Source of the DNA: Arthrobacter gengyunqii
Lineage (GTDB): Bacteria; Actinomycetota; Actinomycetes; Actinomycetales; Micrococcaceae
Direction of reading: 5' to 3'
Assembly: GCF_023022985.1 (NCBI RefSeq)
Contig: NZ_CP095461.1
Location: 2,790,001 to 2,854,000 of the forward strand
DNA length: 64,000 nt
The notes under the pieces were generated by a model. That model searched no databases and was not told the DNA's origin. It was given only the letters and a program-made list of their open reading frames with translations. Below are positions 17,756-26,278 of this stretch, piece by piece. The stretch's first letter is position 1. Each line of letters starts with the position of its first letter. The position numbers and the translations under genes were made by a program.

Positions 17756-19186
17756 ATGAGCTCCAACCCTTCCGACTCCGGGGATACACCCCAGGATCCG
17801 CTTTCCGAGATGCTTGCCCGGCTCTTTGGCGGAGCGGGTGCCGGCGGCATGGATCCCTCTGAACTGGCAAAGGCGGCAGGACTTCCGTCGGACCCCAATG
17901 CGATGGCCATGATTTTCCAGCAGGTCCAGGCAATGTTCAGCGCTCCCTCCGAGGGCCCGGTTAACTGGCAGCTGGCCAAGGACAATGCCCGCCGTGTTGC
18001 CGCGACGGACAGCGATCCCTCGGTGTCGCCGGCACAGCGCCGCGAAGTGGACGAGGCGCTGCACCTCGCTCAGCTCTGGCTGGACCCGGTCACGGATTTC
18101 GCCTCCATCTCCTCCCTCGGTCAGGCATGGAGCCGGGCCGAATGGGTCGAAGCCACCATGGACTCCTGGAAGCGGCTTACGGAGCCGGTGGCGGTCAGCA
18201 TTTCACAGGCCCTCTCCAACGCCATCACCACCCAGATGCCCGAAGAGATGAAGGCCATGATGGGTGGAGCTTCCTCCATGCTCGCCAATATGGGCGGAGC
18301 CATGTTCGGCATCCAGCTGGGCCAGGCCGTTGGCGCCCTCTCCAAGGAAGTTGTCAGCTCCACCGACATCGGCCTTCCGCTGGCTGGCGGAACCATGGCG
18401 CTGCTGCCGGCAAACGTTGCCAAATTCGGTGAAGGCCTGGACATCCCCGAGACTGAAATCCGGCTGTATCTTGCAGTCCGCGAAGCAGCCCATGCCCGCC
18501 TTTTCACCCATGCGCCGTGGCTGGGTGCCCACCTCTTCGGCACCATCGAGAGTTACGCGCGCGGCATCCACATCGACATTTCCAAGATCGAGGAGGTGGC
18601 CCGGGACCTGGATCCGTCCAACCCCGAGTCCATCCAGGAGGCCCTCTCCGGCGGCGTCTTCCAGCCGGAGCAAACGCCTGCCCAGGCCGCAGCACTGGAA
18701 CGCCTCGAAACGGCGCTGGCTCTCGTGGAAGGCTGGGTTGACGAGGTCACCGCAGCCGCCACCGTCAATCTGCCCTCCGCCGGCGCCCTGCGCGAGATGA
18801 TCCGGCGGCGCCGTGCCAGCGGCGGCCCCGCAGAGCACACCTTCTCCTCGCTCGTGGGCCTGGAACTGCGGCCGCGCCGGCTCCGCGACGCTGCCGCCCT
18901 CTGGTCGCAGCTTCGCGAAGAACGCGGCGTTGCAGGCCGCGACGCTGTGTGGGAGCACCCGGACCTCATTCCCACTTCCAAGGACCTCGACGACCCGCAG
19001 GGCTTCAGCAAGCGGCGTGAGCTGCTGGACGCTTCGGATTCCGACGTCGACGCCGCTCTGCAGCGCCTGCTCGAGGGCGGGTTTGACACGCCCGAGGAGA
19101 CCGCTGGGAACAGCGACGATTCAACGGACAGCGACGGAGAGAGCGACGGTTCCGGCGACAGCGACGGCGGAACCCCCAAGCCTTAG
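17756..19186 (+). CDS. DUF2342-type zinc-dependent hydrolase/metalloprotease
   Basis: This 476-residue protein belongs to the actinobacterial family often annotated as zinc-dependent metalloprotease or coenzyme F420 biosynthesis-associated hydrolase. Conserved features are the N-terminal LSEMLARLFGGAGAGGMDPS, VSISQALSNAI, LPANVAKFGEGLDIPE and the helix LYLAVREAAHARLFTHAPWL, whose Glu and His fit the metal-site motif of the family. The C-terminus is a low-complexity acidic Asp/Ser/Gly tail. Catalysis has not been shown for most members. The ATG at 17756 is preceded by AGGA and GGTGG; the upstream extension is not conserved-looking. Confidence 0.8.
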   Translation: MSSNPSDSGDTPQDPLSEMLARLFGGAGAGGMDPSELAKAAGLPSDPNAMAMIFQQVQAMFSAPSEGPVNWQLAKDNARRVAATDSDPSVSPAQRREVDEALHLAQLWLDPVTDFASISSLGQAWSRAEWVEATMDSWKRLTEPVAVSISQALSNAITTQMPEEMKAMMGGASSMLANMGGAMFGIQLGQAVGALSKEVVSSTDIGLPLAGGTMALLPANVAKFGEGLDIPETEIRLYLAVREAAHARLFTHAPWLGAHLFGTIESYARGIHIDISKIEEVARDLDPSNPESIQEALSGGVFQPEQTPAQAAALERLETALALVEGWVDEVTAAATVNLPSAGALREMIRRRRASGGPAEHTFSSLVGLELRPRRLRDAAALWSQLREERGVAGRDAVWEHPDLIPTSKDLDDPQGFSKRRELLDASDSDVDAALQRLLEGGFDTPEETAGNSDDSTDSDGESDGSGDSDGGTPKP

Positions 19187-19218
19187 CGTTCCCGAACAGG
19201 GACCAAGCTTCCGGCGAA

Positions 19219-19255
19219 GGCCGGGCAGCCAGCCGGTGCGGCTAGCTGCCCGGCC
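19219..19255. terminator. Bidirectional terminator between convergent genes
   Basis: GGCCGGGCAGC (19219-19229) pairs with GCTGCCCGGCC (19245-19255), with an inner AGCC/GGCT pairing and TTT on the plus side. It overlaps the stop codon of the leftward metallopeptidase (19242-19244). Confidence 0.75.
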
Positions 19256-19895
19256 TTTCTGCGTCCGGATCGTCGGCACCCTGGTCCTCCCCCATGGCGC
19301 CGTCGAGTCCCCGAGCGGAGGCAAAGGCCGCGCCTTGCAGGTAGGCCTTGGCGGTTTCGGTCTGCGGGTACGCATCGAGCAGGCGCCAGAAGGCTGCCGA
19401 GTGGGATGCCTCAATGAGGTGGGCCAGCTCATGCAGCAGCACATAGTCAACCACCCAGCCGGGCATTCCCTGCAGCTTGTCGGAAAGCCGGATGGTCCCG
19501 CGTGCCGGTGTAGCCGAACCCCAGCGCGAATTCTGGTTGCTGACCCACCGCACCGAGACCGGCCGGGCGGCGCCGCCCAGGTACTGCCTCGACAGCTCCG
19601 CAGCACGGCCGGCAAGCTCATCCGTTCCGGCCTTCGGATCCGGACGCTTGGTTTGGGCCGTGCGCTGTTCCAGCCTCGCCACCATGCGCTGCACCCATTC
19701 TGCTTCTTGAGCAGTAGTGAAGTGTCCGGGAATCGAGATGACTGCTTTTCCGTCCCTGAAGGCAGCATTTACCGTTCGCCGGCGCTTGGCTGAACGGCGC
19801 ACTTCAATGGGAATTCCCGAGTTGGTCACGGACGGCACAGCGGTTCCGGCGGATTGGCGATGGCGCGATAAACGGGGCGATTCTCCGGAAGGCAT
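19242..19895 (-). CDS. YgjP/DUF45-type M48-like metallopeptidase
   Basis: This 217-residue cytoplasmic protein contains the zinc-binding HELAHLIEASHSAAFW (HExxH plus downstream His) near residues 163-178. Ahead of it is SNQNSRWGSATPARGTIRLS, the signature of the YgjP-like (WLM-related) metallopeptidases. No signal peptide or membrane segment is present. The physiological substrate is unknown for this group. The ATG at 19895 has AAGG close upstream; a shorter start near residue 20 is possible, because the first residues are poorly conserved in appearance. Confidence 0.87.
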   Translation of the reverse strand: MPSGESPRLSRHRQSAGTAVPSVTNSGIPIEVRRSAKRRRTVNAAFRDGKAVISIPGHFTTAQEAEWVQRMVARLEQRTAQTKRPDPKAGTDELAGRAAELSRQYLGGAARPVSVRWVSNQNSRWGSATPARGTIRLSDKLQGMPGWVVDYVLLHELAHLIEASHSAAFWRLLDAYPQTETAKAYLQGAAFASARGLDGAMGEDQGADDPDAERPGS

Positions 19896-19934
19896 GCCTT
19901 AACCCTAGGCGAGGCGGAGCAGCAGCTGCGCACC

Positions 19935-19943
19935 TGTGGATAA
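19935..19943 (-). promoter_or_regulatory. Perfect DnaA-box 9-mer (TTATCCACA on the minus strand)
   Basis: TGTGGATAA on the plus strand is the exact reverse complement of the consensus DnaA box TTATCCACA. It stands alone in the gap between two divergent genes. A single 9-mer can occur by chance. Confidence 0.35.
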
Positions 19944-20032
19944 CCTCTCCCCGCATTTGGACGCGTGCCAAGATGGCGCAACAGGCCCATCCCGCCTGCT
20001 GTTGACCGACCATCGGAGTGTTGGAGGTATCC

Positions 20033-21106
20033 ATGCGGATCAACCCCGGATTGCATGTGCTGGCTCTCTCCGGTTCTGCCCGGCAGTACGGGCTGGGTCC
20101 GGCAGCGCTGGTCCTGCGGGGACTTCAGCAAACCGATCTTGCCTTCCTTGCCGCCCTTCGCGAGGGCCTTCCGGACGGCATGGAAGCGGCCGAAGGCCAC
20201 CGTCACCATGTTCCCGCCCAGCGGGCACATGCCCTGCTCCAGGCATTGGCCCCGGTCCTTCTCCCTTTCCCGGACGCGGCCGGTACGGCTGAGCCGGCTG
20301 TCCCGGCGCTGCGCCTTGAACGCCTCAGCCGTGACAGCGACCGCCTTTCGGCCGCGTACGGCCTGAACGGATCCGTCATCCTGCGGCGCCGCTCCCGCTG
20401 CGCGGTTGAAGTCAACGGGCTGGGCCGCACCGGGTCACTGCTCGCCCAGGCACTGGCCGGGGCCGGAGTGGGAACCCTGGTGCTGTCCGATCCGGGGGTG
20501 GTCCTCCCGTCCGACGTCGGGCCGGGCTACCCGCTGACGGACCAGGGAATGCGCCGGGCGCAGGCGGTGAAACGGCACGTCTACCGCCTCGATCCCACGG
20601 TCCAGGTCCTCCTCGCCACCGGCGCCGACGGTTCCGGCCCGAAGCGGGCACATCTGGACCTGGCCGTCTGGGTGGGCACACCGTCCCTTGCCGGACGCAC
20701 GGCCGGAGCCCCGGCAAGCGAACATCCCCATCTTGCGGTCACTGTGCAGGAAACCGGCGTCGACGTCGGCCCGCTGGTCGTCCCCGGGCTGACGCCCTGT
20801 CTGGAGTGCCTGGACCGACAGCTGGCGGACGGCAACAGCACCTGGTACTCCGCGGCAGACGCCCTGGGACGGCGGCAGATTGAAGCGGCACCGGCCGGAG
20901 AGGAAACCTCCGGTGCCGTTGCCGCTGCCGGAGTTGCCGCGGGGCAGGTGCTCGCGTTCCTGGACGGCGTGGTCCAGCCAGCCACTTGGTCGGCTGTGCT
21001 GGTGCTGCGGGCTGCCGACGGATACGCAGGCCTGAAAAAACTCGCGTTCCATCCGGACTGCGGCTGCAGGCTGCAGCAAAGGGGATCCCCGGCGCAGGCA
21101 TCCTAG
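20033..21106 (+). CDS. E1-like ThiF-family protein of the TOMM leader-binding/cyclodehydratase type
   Basis: This 357-residue protein has an N-terminal region of about 100 residues (NPGLHVLALSGSARQYGLGP) that resembles the winged-helix recognition part of TOMM/RiPP E1-like proteins. A ThiF Rossmann domain follows (VEVNGLGRTGSLLAQALAGA, then LVLSDPGVVLPSDVG). Zinc-type cysteines are seen in TPCLECLD and DCGC. The ATP-pocket stretch normally reading NLQRQ in ThiF/MoeB is replaced by GPGYPLTDQGMRRAQ. This suggests no ordinary adenylation, as in E1-like partners of YcaO enzymes. No YcaO gene or precursor peptide lies in the window. GGAGG 6 bases before ATG 20033 fixes the start. Confidence 0.7.
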   Translation: MRINPGLHVLALSGSARQYGLGPAALVLRGLQQTDLAFLAALREGLPDGMEAAEGHRHHVPAQRAHALLQALAPVLLPFPDAAGTAEPAVPALRLERLSRDSDRLSAAYGLNGSVILRRRSRCAVEVNGLGRTGSLLAQALAGAGVGTLVLSDPGVVLPSDVGPGYPLTDQGMRRAQAVKRHVYRLDPTVQVLLATGADGSGPKRAHLDLAVWVGTPSLAGRTAGAPASEHPHLAVTVQETGVDVGPLVVPGLTPCLECLDRQLADGNSTWYSAADALGRRQIEAAPAGEETSGAVAAAGVAAGQVLAFLDGVVQPATWSAVLVLRAADGYAGLKKLAFHPDCGCRLQQRGSPAQAS

Positions 21107-21453
21107 CGCGCTTTTTCGAGGGCGGCGGCAGGGCAACCGCGGGTAAGCCCGGCGATGGCCTGGTCAGGCGGGACGGCGTCGTCGGTGATGCCGAGGGGTG
21201 CCTTTTCGAGCCGCTGGGCGATCATGCCGGCGAGCATCTGCGCGTGCCCCGTCTCCTCCGCCGCAATCCCGTAAAATAGACGTCGGTACTTGCCGGGCAG
21301 GTGCGAATTCCAGGATGGGAAGCTGTACTGCATTGCTGCGGTAACTTCACCGTACTGTCCGCCGGGCACTTCCTGAAGCTTGCGTGCGCAGACGGCGTCC
21401 GGCTTCTCGGGCGTTGCCTTGAACTGACGTTCCTGCTTGTTAAAAACACTCAA
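21103..21453 (-). pseudogene. Truncated manganese-catalase (CotJC-like) remnant
   Basis: The frame encodes about 116 residues similar to the N-terminal part of Mn-catalases: FKATPEKPDAVCARKLQEV, GGQYGEVTAAMQYSF, GKYRRLFYGIAAEE and TGHAQMLAGMIAQRLEKAP. These hold the first Glu and the Glu-x-x-His metal ligands of the four-helix bundle. Full enzymes have about 190-300 residues; the second pair of metal-binding helices is missing here and the frame ends in ARGCPAAALEKAR-like sequence. Where a start is expected (before FNKQERQFK) the codon is GTT, and no Shine-Dalgarno is seen; TTG 21453 is the nearest usable start. Decay of a once complete catalase is the simplest reading. Confidence 0.6.
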
Positions 21454-21484
21454 TATTGGCAGTAGGGGTGGAGAGGACCACCAA

Positions 21485-22276
21485 ATGCAACAGATGCAGG
21501 GGATGCAGACAGAGGTTGGGCATGCACTGGAGAGCCATGGCGGAACGCCCGACGCCCTGGACAGCTTCTTGCTGGACCGGTTGGAAGACGTCATTCTCGC
21601 GAGCTGCGCGGTCCCGGAATTCCTGCAGAGGCTGGCCGTCCTTACTTCGGAGATCTTTTCGACGGACACGGACCCGGTACTCACCGCCATAGCCCTGCTC
21701 CGGGACCGAAAGCCCGTCTGCATGGGGTTCAGCAGCGAGCCGCCCCCGTCCGTCGAGAAGCTGGAGTATGCCTTTCGCCGGGGACCGGCGAAAGCGGCCG
21801 TGACCGACGGGGCCGCCGTGCAAATCTCCGACCTTCAAAGCGACACCGCCGGGGGTCCCTACGGCGACGTCGCGCAGCGGCTTGGCGTTCGCTCCCTGAT
21901 ATTCGTTCCGCTGAACCTCGACACCGAAGGGCGGGCCGGGCTGACCCTGTACTCGGCCCGTCCCCACCGGTTCGATGCCGGCGACGTTTCCCGCGCGGAG
22001 GCGTACTCCCGCCGTATCCTCAAGCCGCTCCGCATCGCCGCACGCCTGGCATCGCGGGAAGAACAGTCCTCAGACCTCAGGGCAGCGCTGGAGTCCCGCA
22101 CCACCATCGACCTGGCCATGGGCATTGTGATGGCGCAGAACCGCTGCAGCCAGGATGAAGCCTTCACCATCCTGCGGTCCGCCTGCAGCCGCCGCAACAT
22201 AAAGCTGCGGGACCTGGCGGCACAGGTGGTGGCTTCAGTGGGCGAAAGAGCGCCACGGACGCACTTTGATTCCTGA
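21485..22276 (+). CDS. GAF-ANTAR domain transcription antiterminator
   Basis: The protein has 263 residues. Residues about 30-185 form a GAF-like sensor (RLEDVILASCAVPEFLQRL, VTDGAAVQISDLQSD, RSLIFVPLNLDTEGRAGL). Residues about 205-255 form an ANTAR RNA-binding domain (ALESRTTIDLAMGIVMAQNR, CSQDEAFTILRSACSRRNIK). ANTAR proteins bind paired hairpins in mRNA leaders and prevent termination. The ATG at 21485 has GAGAGGA 7 bases upstream. The GAF ligand cannot be predicted. The gene sits between a catalase remnant and a STAS-like gene, which suggests a stress-sensing cluster. Confidence 0.88.
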   Translation: MQQMQGMQTEVGHALESHGGTPDALDSFLLDRLEDVILASCAVPEFLQRLAVLTSEIFSTDTDPVLTAIALLRDRKPVCMGFSSEPPPSVEKLEYAFRRGPAKAAVTDGAAVQISDLQSDTAGGPYGDVAQRLGVRSLIFVPLNLDTEGRAGLTLYSARPHRFDAGDVSRAEAYSRRILKPLRIAARLASREEQSSDLRAALESRTTIDLAMGIVMAQNRCSQDEAFTILRSACSRRNIKLRDLAAQVVASVGERAPRTHFDS

Positions 22277-22378
22277 CGCAGCCGCCCGGTCCTCCCGGTT
22301 TGCTCCCGCCAAGGTCCGGCTTCTACGCTTAAAGCAGAGGCTCAGCAGTGTGCCCAGGAACTCTTCTTTTGGAGACCC

Positions 22379-22939
22379 ATGGACCACAAACTGCGTGTCC
22401 TCGTCCGGCTTGATGCCGACCCCGGCGACGCGGTCCTGCATGTGTCGGGCTGCCTGACGGCCGATAGCTGCCGCGCTCTGCCACCCCTGGTCCGCGAAGC
22501 CGCTGCCCTGGTGGACGGAAACCGGATCACGGTTGACCTGACAAAGGCACGGCACATCGAGCGGGAAGCTGTCGCTTTCCTGCGCAGCGGCACCGATTTC
22601 GGCAAGTCCGGACTCATGGTCAAATGCCCGGATCCGCTGCCCCAATGCCCGGCTCGGAAGCCGTCGCATCGGAGGAACCAGCCGACTCAGGAATATTTGC
22701 GCACCCAAGGTCAGTCTGTGCTGTCGTTGCCGGATTTGCCGGCGGACCCGCTGGACACCGAAACTCTGGCAGCCCTTCCTCTCCCAACGCTGCAGGCCCT
22801 GACGGACCGGGTTTTTCACCAGCTGGATTCCGATTTTCCATCTGCCTACGCCCTCGAATGGTACAGCGCGCTGTCCGGGGAATGGGCCCGTCGCACGGAA
22901 CAGGACACAGCCCGCAGCACCACGCAGATGTGCGAATGA
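22379..22939 (+). CDS. STAS-like (anti-sigma antagonist type) protein
   Basis: This 186-residue protein has an N-terminal ~85-residue STAS-like fold: DAVLHVSGCLTADSCRALPP, then GNRITVDLTKARHIEREAVA and FLRSG. The usual phosphorylatable Ser/Thr position after the DLT strand reads ARHIER, so classic kinase control is uncertain. The C-terminal ~90 residues (LPTLQALTDRVFHQLDSDFP) have no recognised domain. GGAG lies just before the ATG. It follows the ANTAR gene by 102 bases on the same strand and may be co-transcribed. No anti-sigma kinase gene is nearby. Confidence 0.6.
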   Translation: MDHKLRVLVRLDADPGDAVLHVSGCLTADSCRALPPLVREAAALVDGNRITVDLTKARHIEREAVAFLRSGTDFGKSGLMVKCPDPLPQCPARKPSHRRNQPTQEYLRTQGQSVLSLPDLPADPLDTETLAALPLPTLQALTDRVFHQLDSDFPSAYALEWYSALSGEWARRTEQDTARSTTQMCE

Positions 22940-23060
22940 GCCCATTGACGAACTCCCCCCGCGTCTGCACGCACCGTACGCCGTCGACGTCGCCCGCACG
23001 CAGGCGGGCGGCCAGCCTCCGGAAGACGGCGGGCGCCTCCCTGCCGCGGCCGGAACCCTG

Positions 23061-25178
23061 CTAGTTGTCCGCCAGCACCCGCAGGACGGCCTCCCCGTAG
23101 CGCTCCAGCTTGGATGGTCCGACGCCGGGCAGGGTGGCCAAGCGGTTCAGTGACGGCGGGCGGTCCTCGGCAATCGCCACCAGCGTGGCGTCGGTAAAGA
23201 CCACGAACGCCGGGATGCCCGCCTCCGATGCAGCTTCGCGGCGCCACTCCCGCAGTGCGTCGAACGTGCTTTCCTCATAGGTCACCGGGCACTCGCCGCA
23301 GCGCCCCACCTTGCGTTCGGCACCGGTCGTGAGCAGGGTTCCGCAGACGCGGCACTTGGCCGGGCCGCTGGCCTTGCGCCGGGCAGGTGCCTTGGGTGCA
23401 GCTGTCCGCTGCAGGTCGCGGGTGGTCTGCGGCCGCAGCCCGTCCAGGAACCGGGACGGCTTGCGGTTGGCACGGCCTCCGGGCGTGCGCGCAGTGGACC
23501 AGGAGAGATTCAGGTGCTCCCGGGCACGGGTGATACCCACGTACAGCAGCCGCCGTTCCTCATCCACGGCTTCGGGCGTATCCGCGAAAGAGATCGGCAT
23601 CAGCCCTTCACTCAGCCCCACCAGGAACACCGCATCCCACTCCAGGCCCTTGGCGGAGTGCAGCGAGGCGAGGGTGACGCCCTGGACCGTGGGGGCATGC
23701 TGCGCAGCGGCCCGCTCGTCGAGCTCAGCCACGAAATCCATCAACGTGAAGATGGCGTCGGGGTCCTGCGTCCGGTTGGCATGCAGTTCATCGGCCAGCG
23801 ACACCAGCGCTGCCAGGGACTCCCACTTTTCCCGCACGGCTCCCCCGCCGGCCGGAGCCTCGGGGCTGTAGCCCAGGGACACCAGGATGTCCCGGACCAG
23901 CTGGGGCACCGGATCATTGCCGACGGAGCGGGAAGCTGCGCGCAGCTGCAGCATGGCATCACGCACTTCGCGCCGCGCAAAGAACCGCTCTCCGCCGCGC
24001 AGCTGATAGCCGATCCCTGCACTGGCGAGCGCCTGTTCATAGGCCTGGGACTGGCCGTTGGTGCGGAAGAGGATGGCGATTTCGGCAGGCTTCACGCCGT
24101 CCTTGATCAGCGCTTTGATGCGTTCTGCCACGGAGGCGGCCTCGGCGTCGTCGTCGGCGCATTCCGTGAAGGTGGGCTCGGGGCCGGCCGGACGCTGGGC
24201 AATCAGCTCCAGGGGCTTTGGCCACGGCGGCGCGAACCGCGAGCGCTCCCCCTCCGCCGTGCGGGCGGCAAGGATCCGGTTGGCCAGGCCCACCACCTGG
24301 GGCGTGGAGCGGTAGTCCCGGACGAGCTTGACGATGGGCGCGTTGGGAAAGCGCGACGGGAATCCCAGGAGGTGCTTGGAGGTGGCGCCGGTGAACGAAT
24401 AGATGGTCTGGCTGGAGTCGCCCACCACGCAGAGCTCGTCGCGTCCGCCCAGCCACAAATCCAGCAGCCGCTGCTGGAGCGGGGAGACGTCCTGGTACTC
24501 GTCCACGACGAAGTGCCGGTACTGGTCCCGCACCGTGGCGGCAACCCGTTCGTCCTCCTGCAGGATGCCCACCGTGATCAGCAGGACATCCTCGAAGTCG
24601 ATGACGTTGCGGTCCACCTTGACGTCTTCGTAGGCCTGGAAGATGCGGGAGATCGTGATGAGGTCAAACCCGGCCGGGGCATCGCGCCCCTTGGCTGCGG
24701 AGACATAACTCTCCGGGGTGAGCATGGAGACCTTGGCCCACTCGATCTCGGCGGCGACGTCACGGATGGCGGCCCGGTCGGTGGAGAGCCGCAGGCGCCG
24801 GGCAGCCTCCGCGATGAATTGGGCCTTGTGGCTCAGCAGGTCCGGAAGCTGGCCGCCCACCGTCTGCGGCCAAAAATACTGCAGCTGCTTCAGGGCGGCG
24901 GCGTGGAAGGTCTTGGCCTGCACTCCCCCGGCGCCCAGATCCCGCAGGCGGGTGCGCATTTCTGCTGCGGCGCGGGCAGTGAACGTCACTGCCAGTACGC
25001 GCTGCGGCTTGTACACGCCGGTGTGCACCCCGTAGGCCATCCGGTGGGTGATCGCGCGGGTCTTACCGGTGCCGGCACCGGCGAGGACACACAGCGGGCC
25101 GGTCAGGGAGGTGGCTACTTCACGCTGTTCATCATCAAGACCTGCCAGGATGCGGGCTTCAACAGAGTCGCCGCTCAT
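23061..25178 (-). CDS. uvrD2: ATP-dependent DNA helicase UvrD2 (SF1, with HRDC domain)
   Basis: This 705-residue SF1A helicase has Walker A GAGTGKTRA near residues 34-42, motif II VVDEYQDVSP, motif III GDSSQTIYSFTGA and motif VI-type YVGITRAREHLNL. A cysteine cluster follows (CRVCGTLLTTGAERKVGRCG). A C-terminal HRDC domain (IPAFVVFTDATLVAIAED, LATLPGVGPSKLERYG) distinguishes the actinobacterial UvrD2 from UvrD1. The start ATG overlaps the end of nudC by 4 bases, so the two genes are translationally coupled. It converges with the STAS gene across 121 bases without a clear terminator. Confidence 0.94.
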   Translation of the reverse strand: MSGDSVEARILAGLDDEQREVATSLTGPLCVLAGAGTGKTRAITHRMAYGVHTGVYKPQRVLAVTFTARAAAEMRTRLRDLGAGGVQAKTFHAAALKQLQYFWPQTVGGQLPDLLSHKAQFIAEAARRLRLSTDRAAIRDVAAEIEWAKVSMLTPESYVSAAKGRDAPAGFDLITISRIFQAYEDVKVDRNVIDFEDVLLITVGILQEDERVAATVRDQYRHFVVDEYQDVSPLQQRLLDLWLGGRDELCVVGDSSQTIYSFTGATSKHLLGFPSRFPNAPIVKLVRDYRSTPQVVGLANRILAARTAEGERSRFAPPWPKPLELIAQRPAGPEPTFTECADDDAEAASVAERIKALIKDGVKPAEIAILFRTNGQSQAYEQALASAGIGYQLRGGERFFARREVRDAMLQLRAASRSVGNDPVPQLVRDILVSLGYSPEAPAGGGAVREKWESLAALVSLADELHANRTQDPDAIFTLMDFVAELDERAAAQHAPTVQGVTLASLHSAKGLEWDAVFLVGLSEGLMPISFADTPEAVDEERRLLYVGITRAREHLNLSWSTARTPGGRANRKPSRFLDGLRPQTTRDLQRTAAPKAPARRKASGPAKCRVCGTLLTTGAERKVGRCGECPVTYEESTFDALREWRREAASEAGIPAFVVFTDATLVAIAEDRPPSLNRLATLPGVGPSKLERYGEAVLRVLADN

Positions 25179-26137
25179 GCCTGCGCCTCGAGCTCCGGTT
25201 CCTCGATCGGTCCTCCATACCAGCGTTCGATCAGGTTCCGGGCAATGGAGATCCCGCTGGCAATGGTGATTTCGCCGCTGGCGACGGCCTCCCCCAGCTC
25301 TTCGCGGGTGAACCAGCGCACGTCGGAAATTTCCACGCCGTCGGGTGTGGTCGCTGTGTCCTCGGTGCGGGCGGTGAAGCCCAGCATCAGCGAACAGGGG
25401 AACGGCCAGGGCTGTGAGCCCAGGTACTGCGGGGAGTGGACGGTCAGCCCGGATTCCTCGGCCACCTCACGGATGACGGCCGCTTCCAGTGATTCGCCCG
25501 GCTCCACGAATCCCGCCAGCGTGGAGTAGCGGTTGCCTTTCCACGCAGCGGCAGAGCCGAGCAGGATGCGGTCCTGCGGGTCGGTGATAGCCACGATGAC
25601 GGCCGGATCCGTGCGGGGGAAATGCTGGCTGTTGTCCTCGGGGCAGCGGCGGACCCAGCCGCCCTGCTCGGGAACGGTGGCGGCGCCGCAGCGCGGACAG
25701 TGGGTATGCGCGGCATGCCAATTGGAAATGGCTGCCGCCTCCACAAACAGGGCCGCGTCAAGCTCGCCCAGCAGGACGGCAACTTCGCGCAGCGATGCCC
25801 ACCGGGCGCCGTCGGTCTCCAGCAGCGGATCCTCTTGGGCCAAGGTCACCAGGACGACGTCGGTGCCCGCCGGCTCCTGCGCGTCCGCCAGGGTGCGGCC
25901 AAGATAAATGGGCACATCCCCAAAACCGATGTCCGCCACCGGGCCGAGCACCACTTCGGTGCTGTTGATCAGGGCCTTGCCCCCGGCCATGTACATGACT
26001 CGGGTGGCCGGGTTTGTGCGAATCTGCTCAAAGAGGTCCGCGGCGACGCGGCGGTCAGAACCGCGGTCCACTGCCGTGCGGGCCAGCGGCAATAATCCTA
26101 GAGGGGGTACAACTGCTACCGGTGCTGGGCTGCTCAT
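25175..26137 (-). CDS. nudC: NAD(+) diphosphatase NudC
   Basis: This 320-residue enzyme hydrolyses NAD(H) and can remove NAD caps from RNA. It has a zinc-ribbon part (HCPRCGAATV, GGWVRRCPED; three Cys visible, the fourth ligand replaced), the Nudix box GFVEPGESLEAAVIREVAEE, and the NudC-specific SQPWPFPCSLM. ATG 26137 gives a normal N-terminus; an in-frame TTG at 26167 would add 10 residues. It is upstream of uvrD2 with a 4-base overlap and diverges from the phosphotransferase-like gene. Confidence 0.93.
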   Translation of the reverse strand: MSSPAPVAVVPPLGLLPLARTAVDRGSDRRVAADLFEQIRTNPATRVMYMAGGKALINSTEVVLGPVADIGFGDVPIYLGRTLADAQEPAGTDVVLVTLAQEDPLLETDGARWASLREVAVLLGELDAALFVEAAAISNWHAAHTHCPRCGAATVPEQGGWVRRCPEDNSQHFPRTDPAVIVAITDPQDRILLGSAAAWKGNRYSTLAGFVEPGESLEAAVIREVAEESGLTVHSPQYLGSQPWPFPCSLMLGFTARTEDTATTPDGVEISDVRWFTREELGEAVASGEITIASGISIARNLIERWYGGPIEEPELEAQA

Positions 26138-26278
26138 GTCTCTACCGTACTGACTTGCACCCCCCAACCTGTAGTTGGCTCCGGACTACCTGTGCAACGT
26201 GAGTTATTGCTCACGCATCCGGCGACTCGCCGCCAGCCTATGGTTATTCGCGCCACATCAACCTCTACGGTTGAAGAT

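Noticed and set aside
26207..26244. Possible promoter TTGCTC/TATGGT before the phosphotransferase-like gene
   Set aside because: The spacing of 26 bases is too long for a standard promoter.
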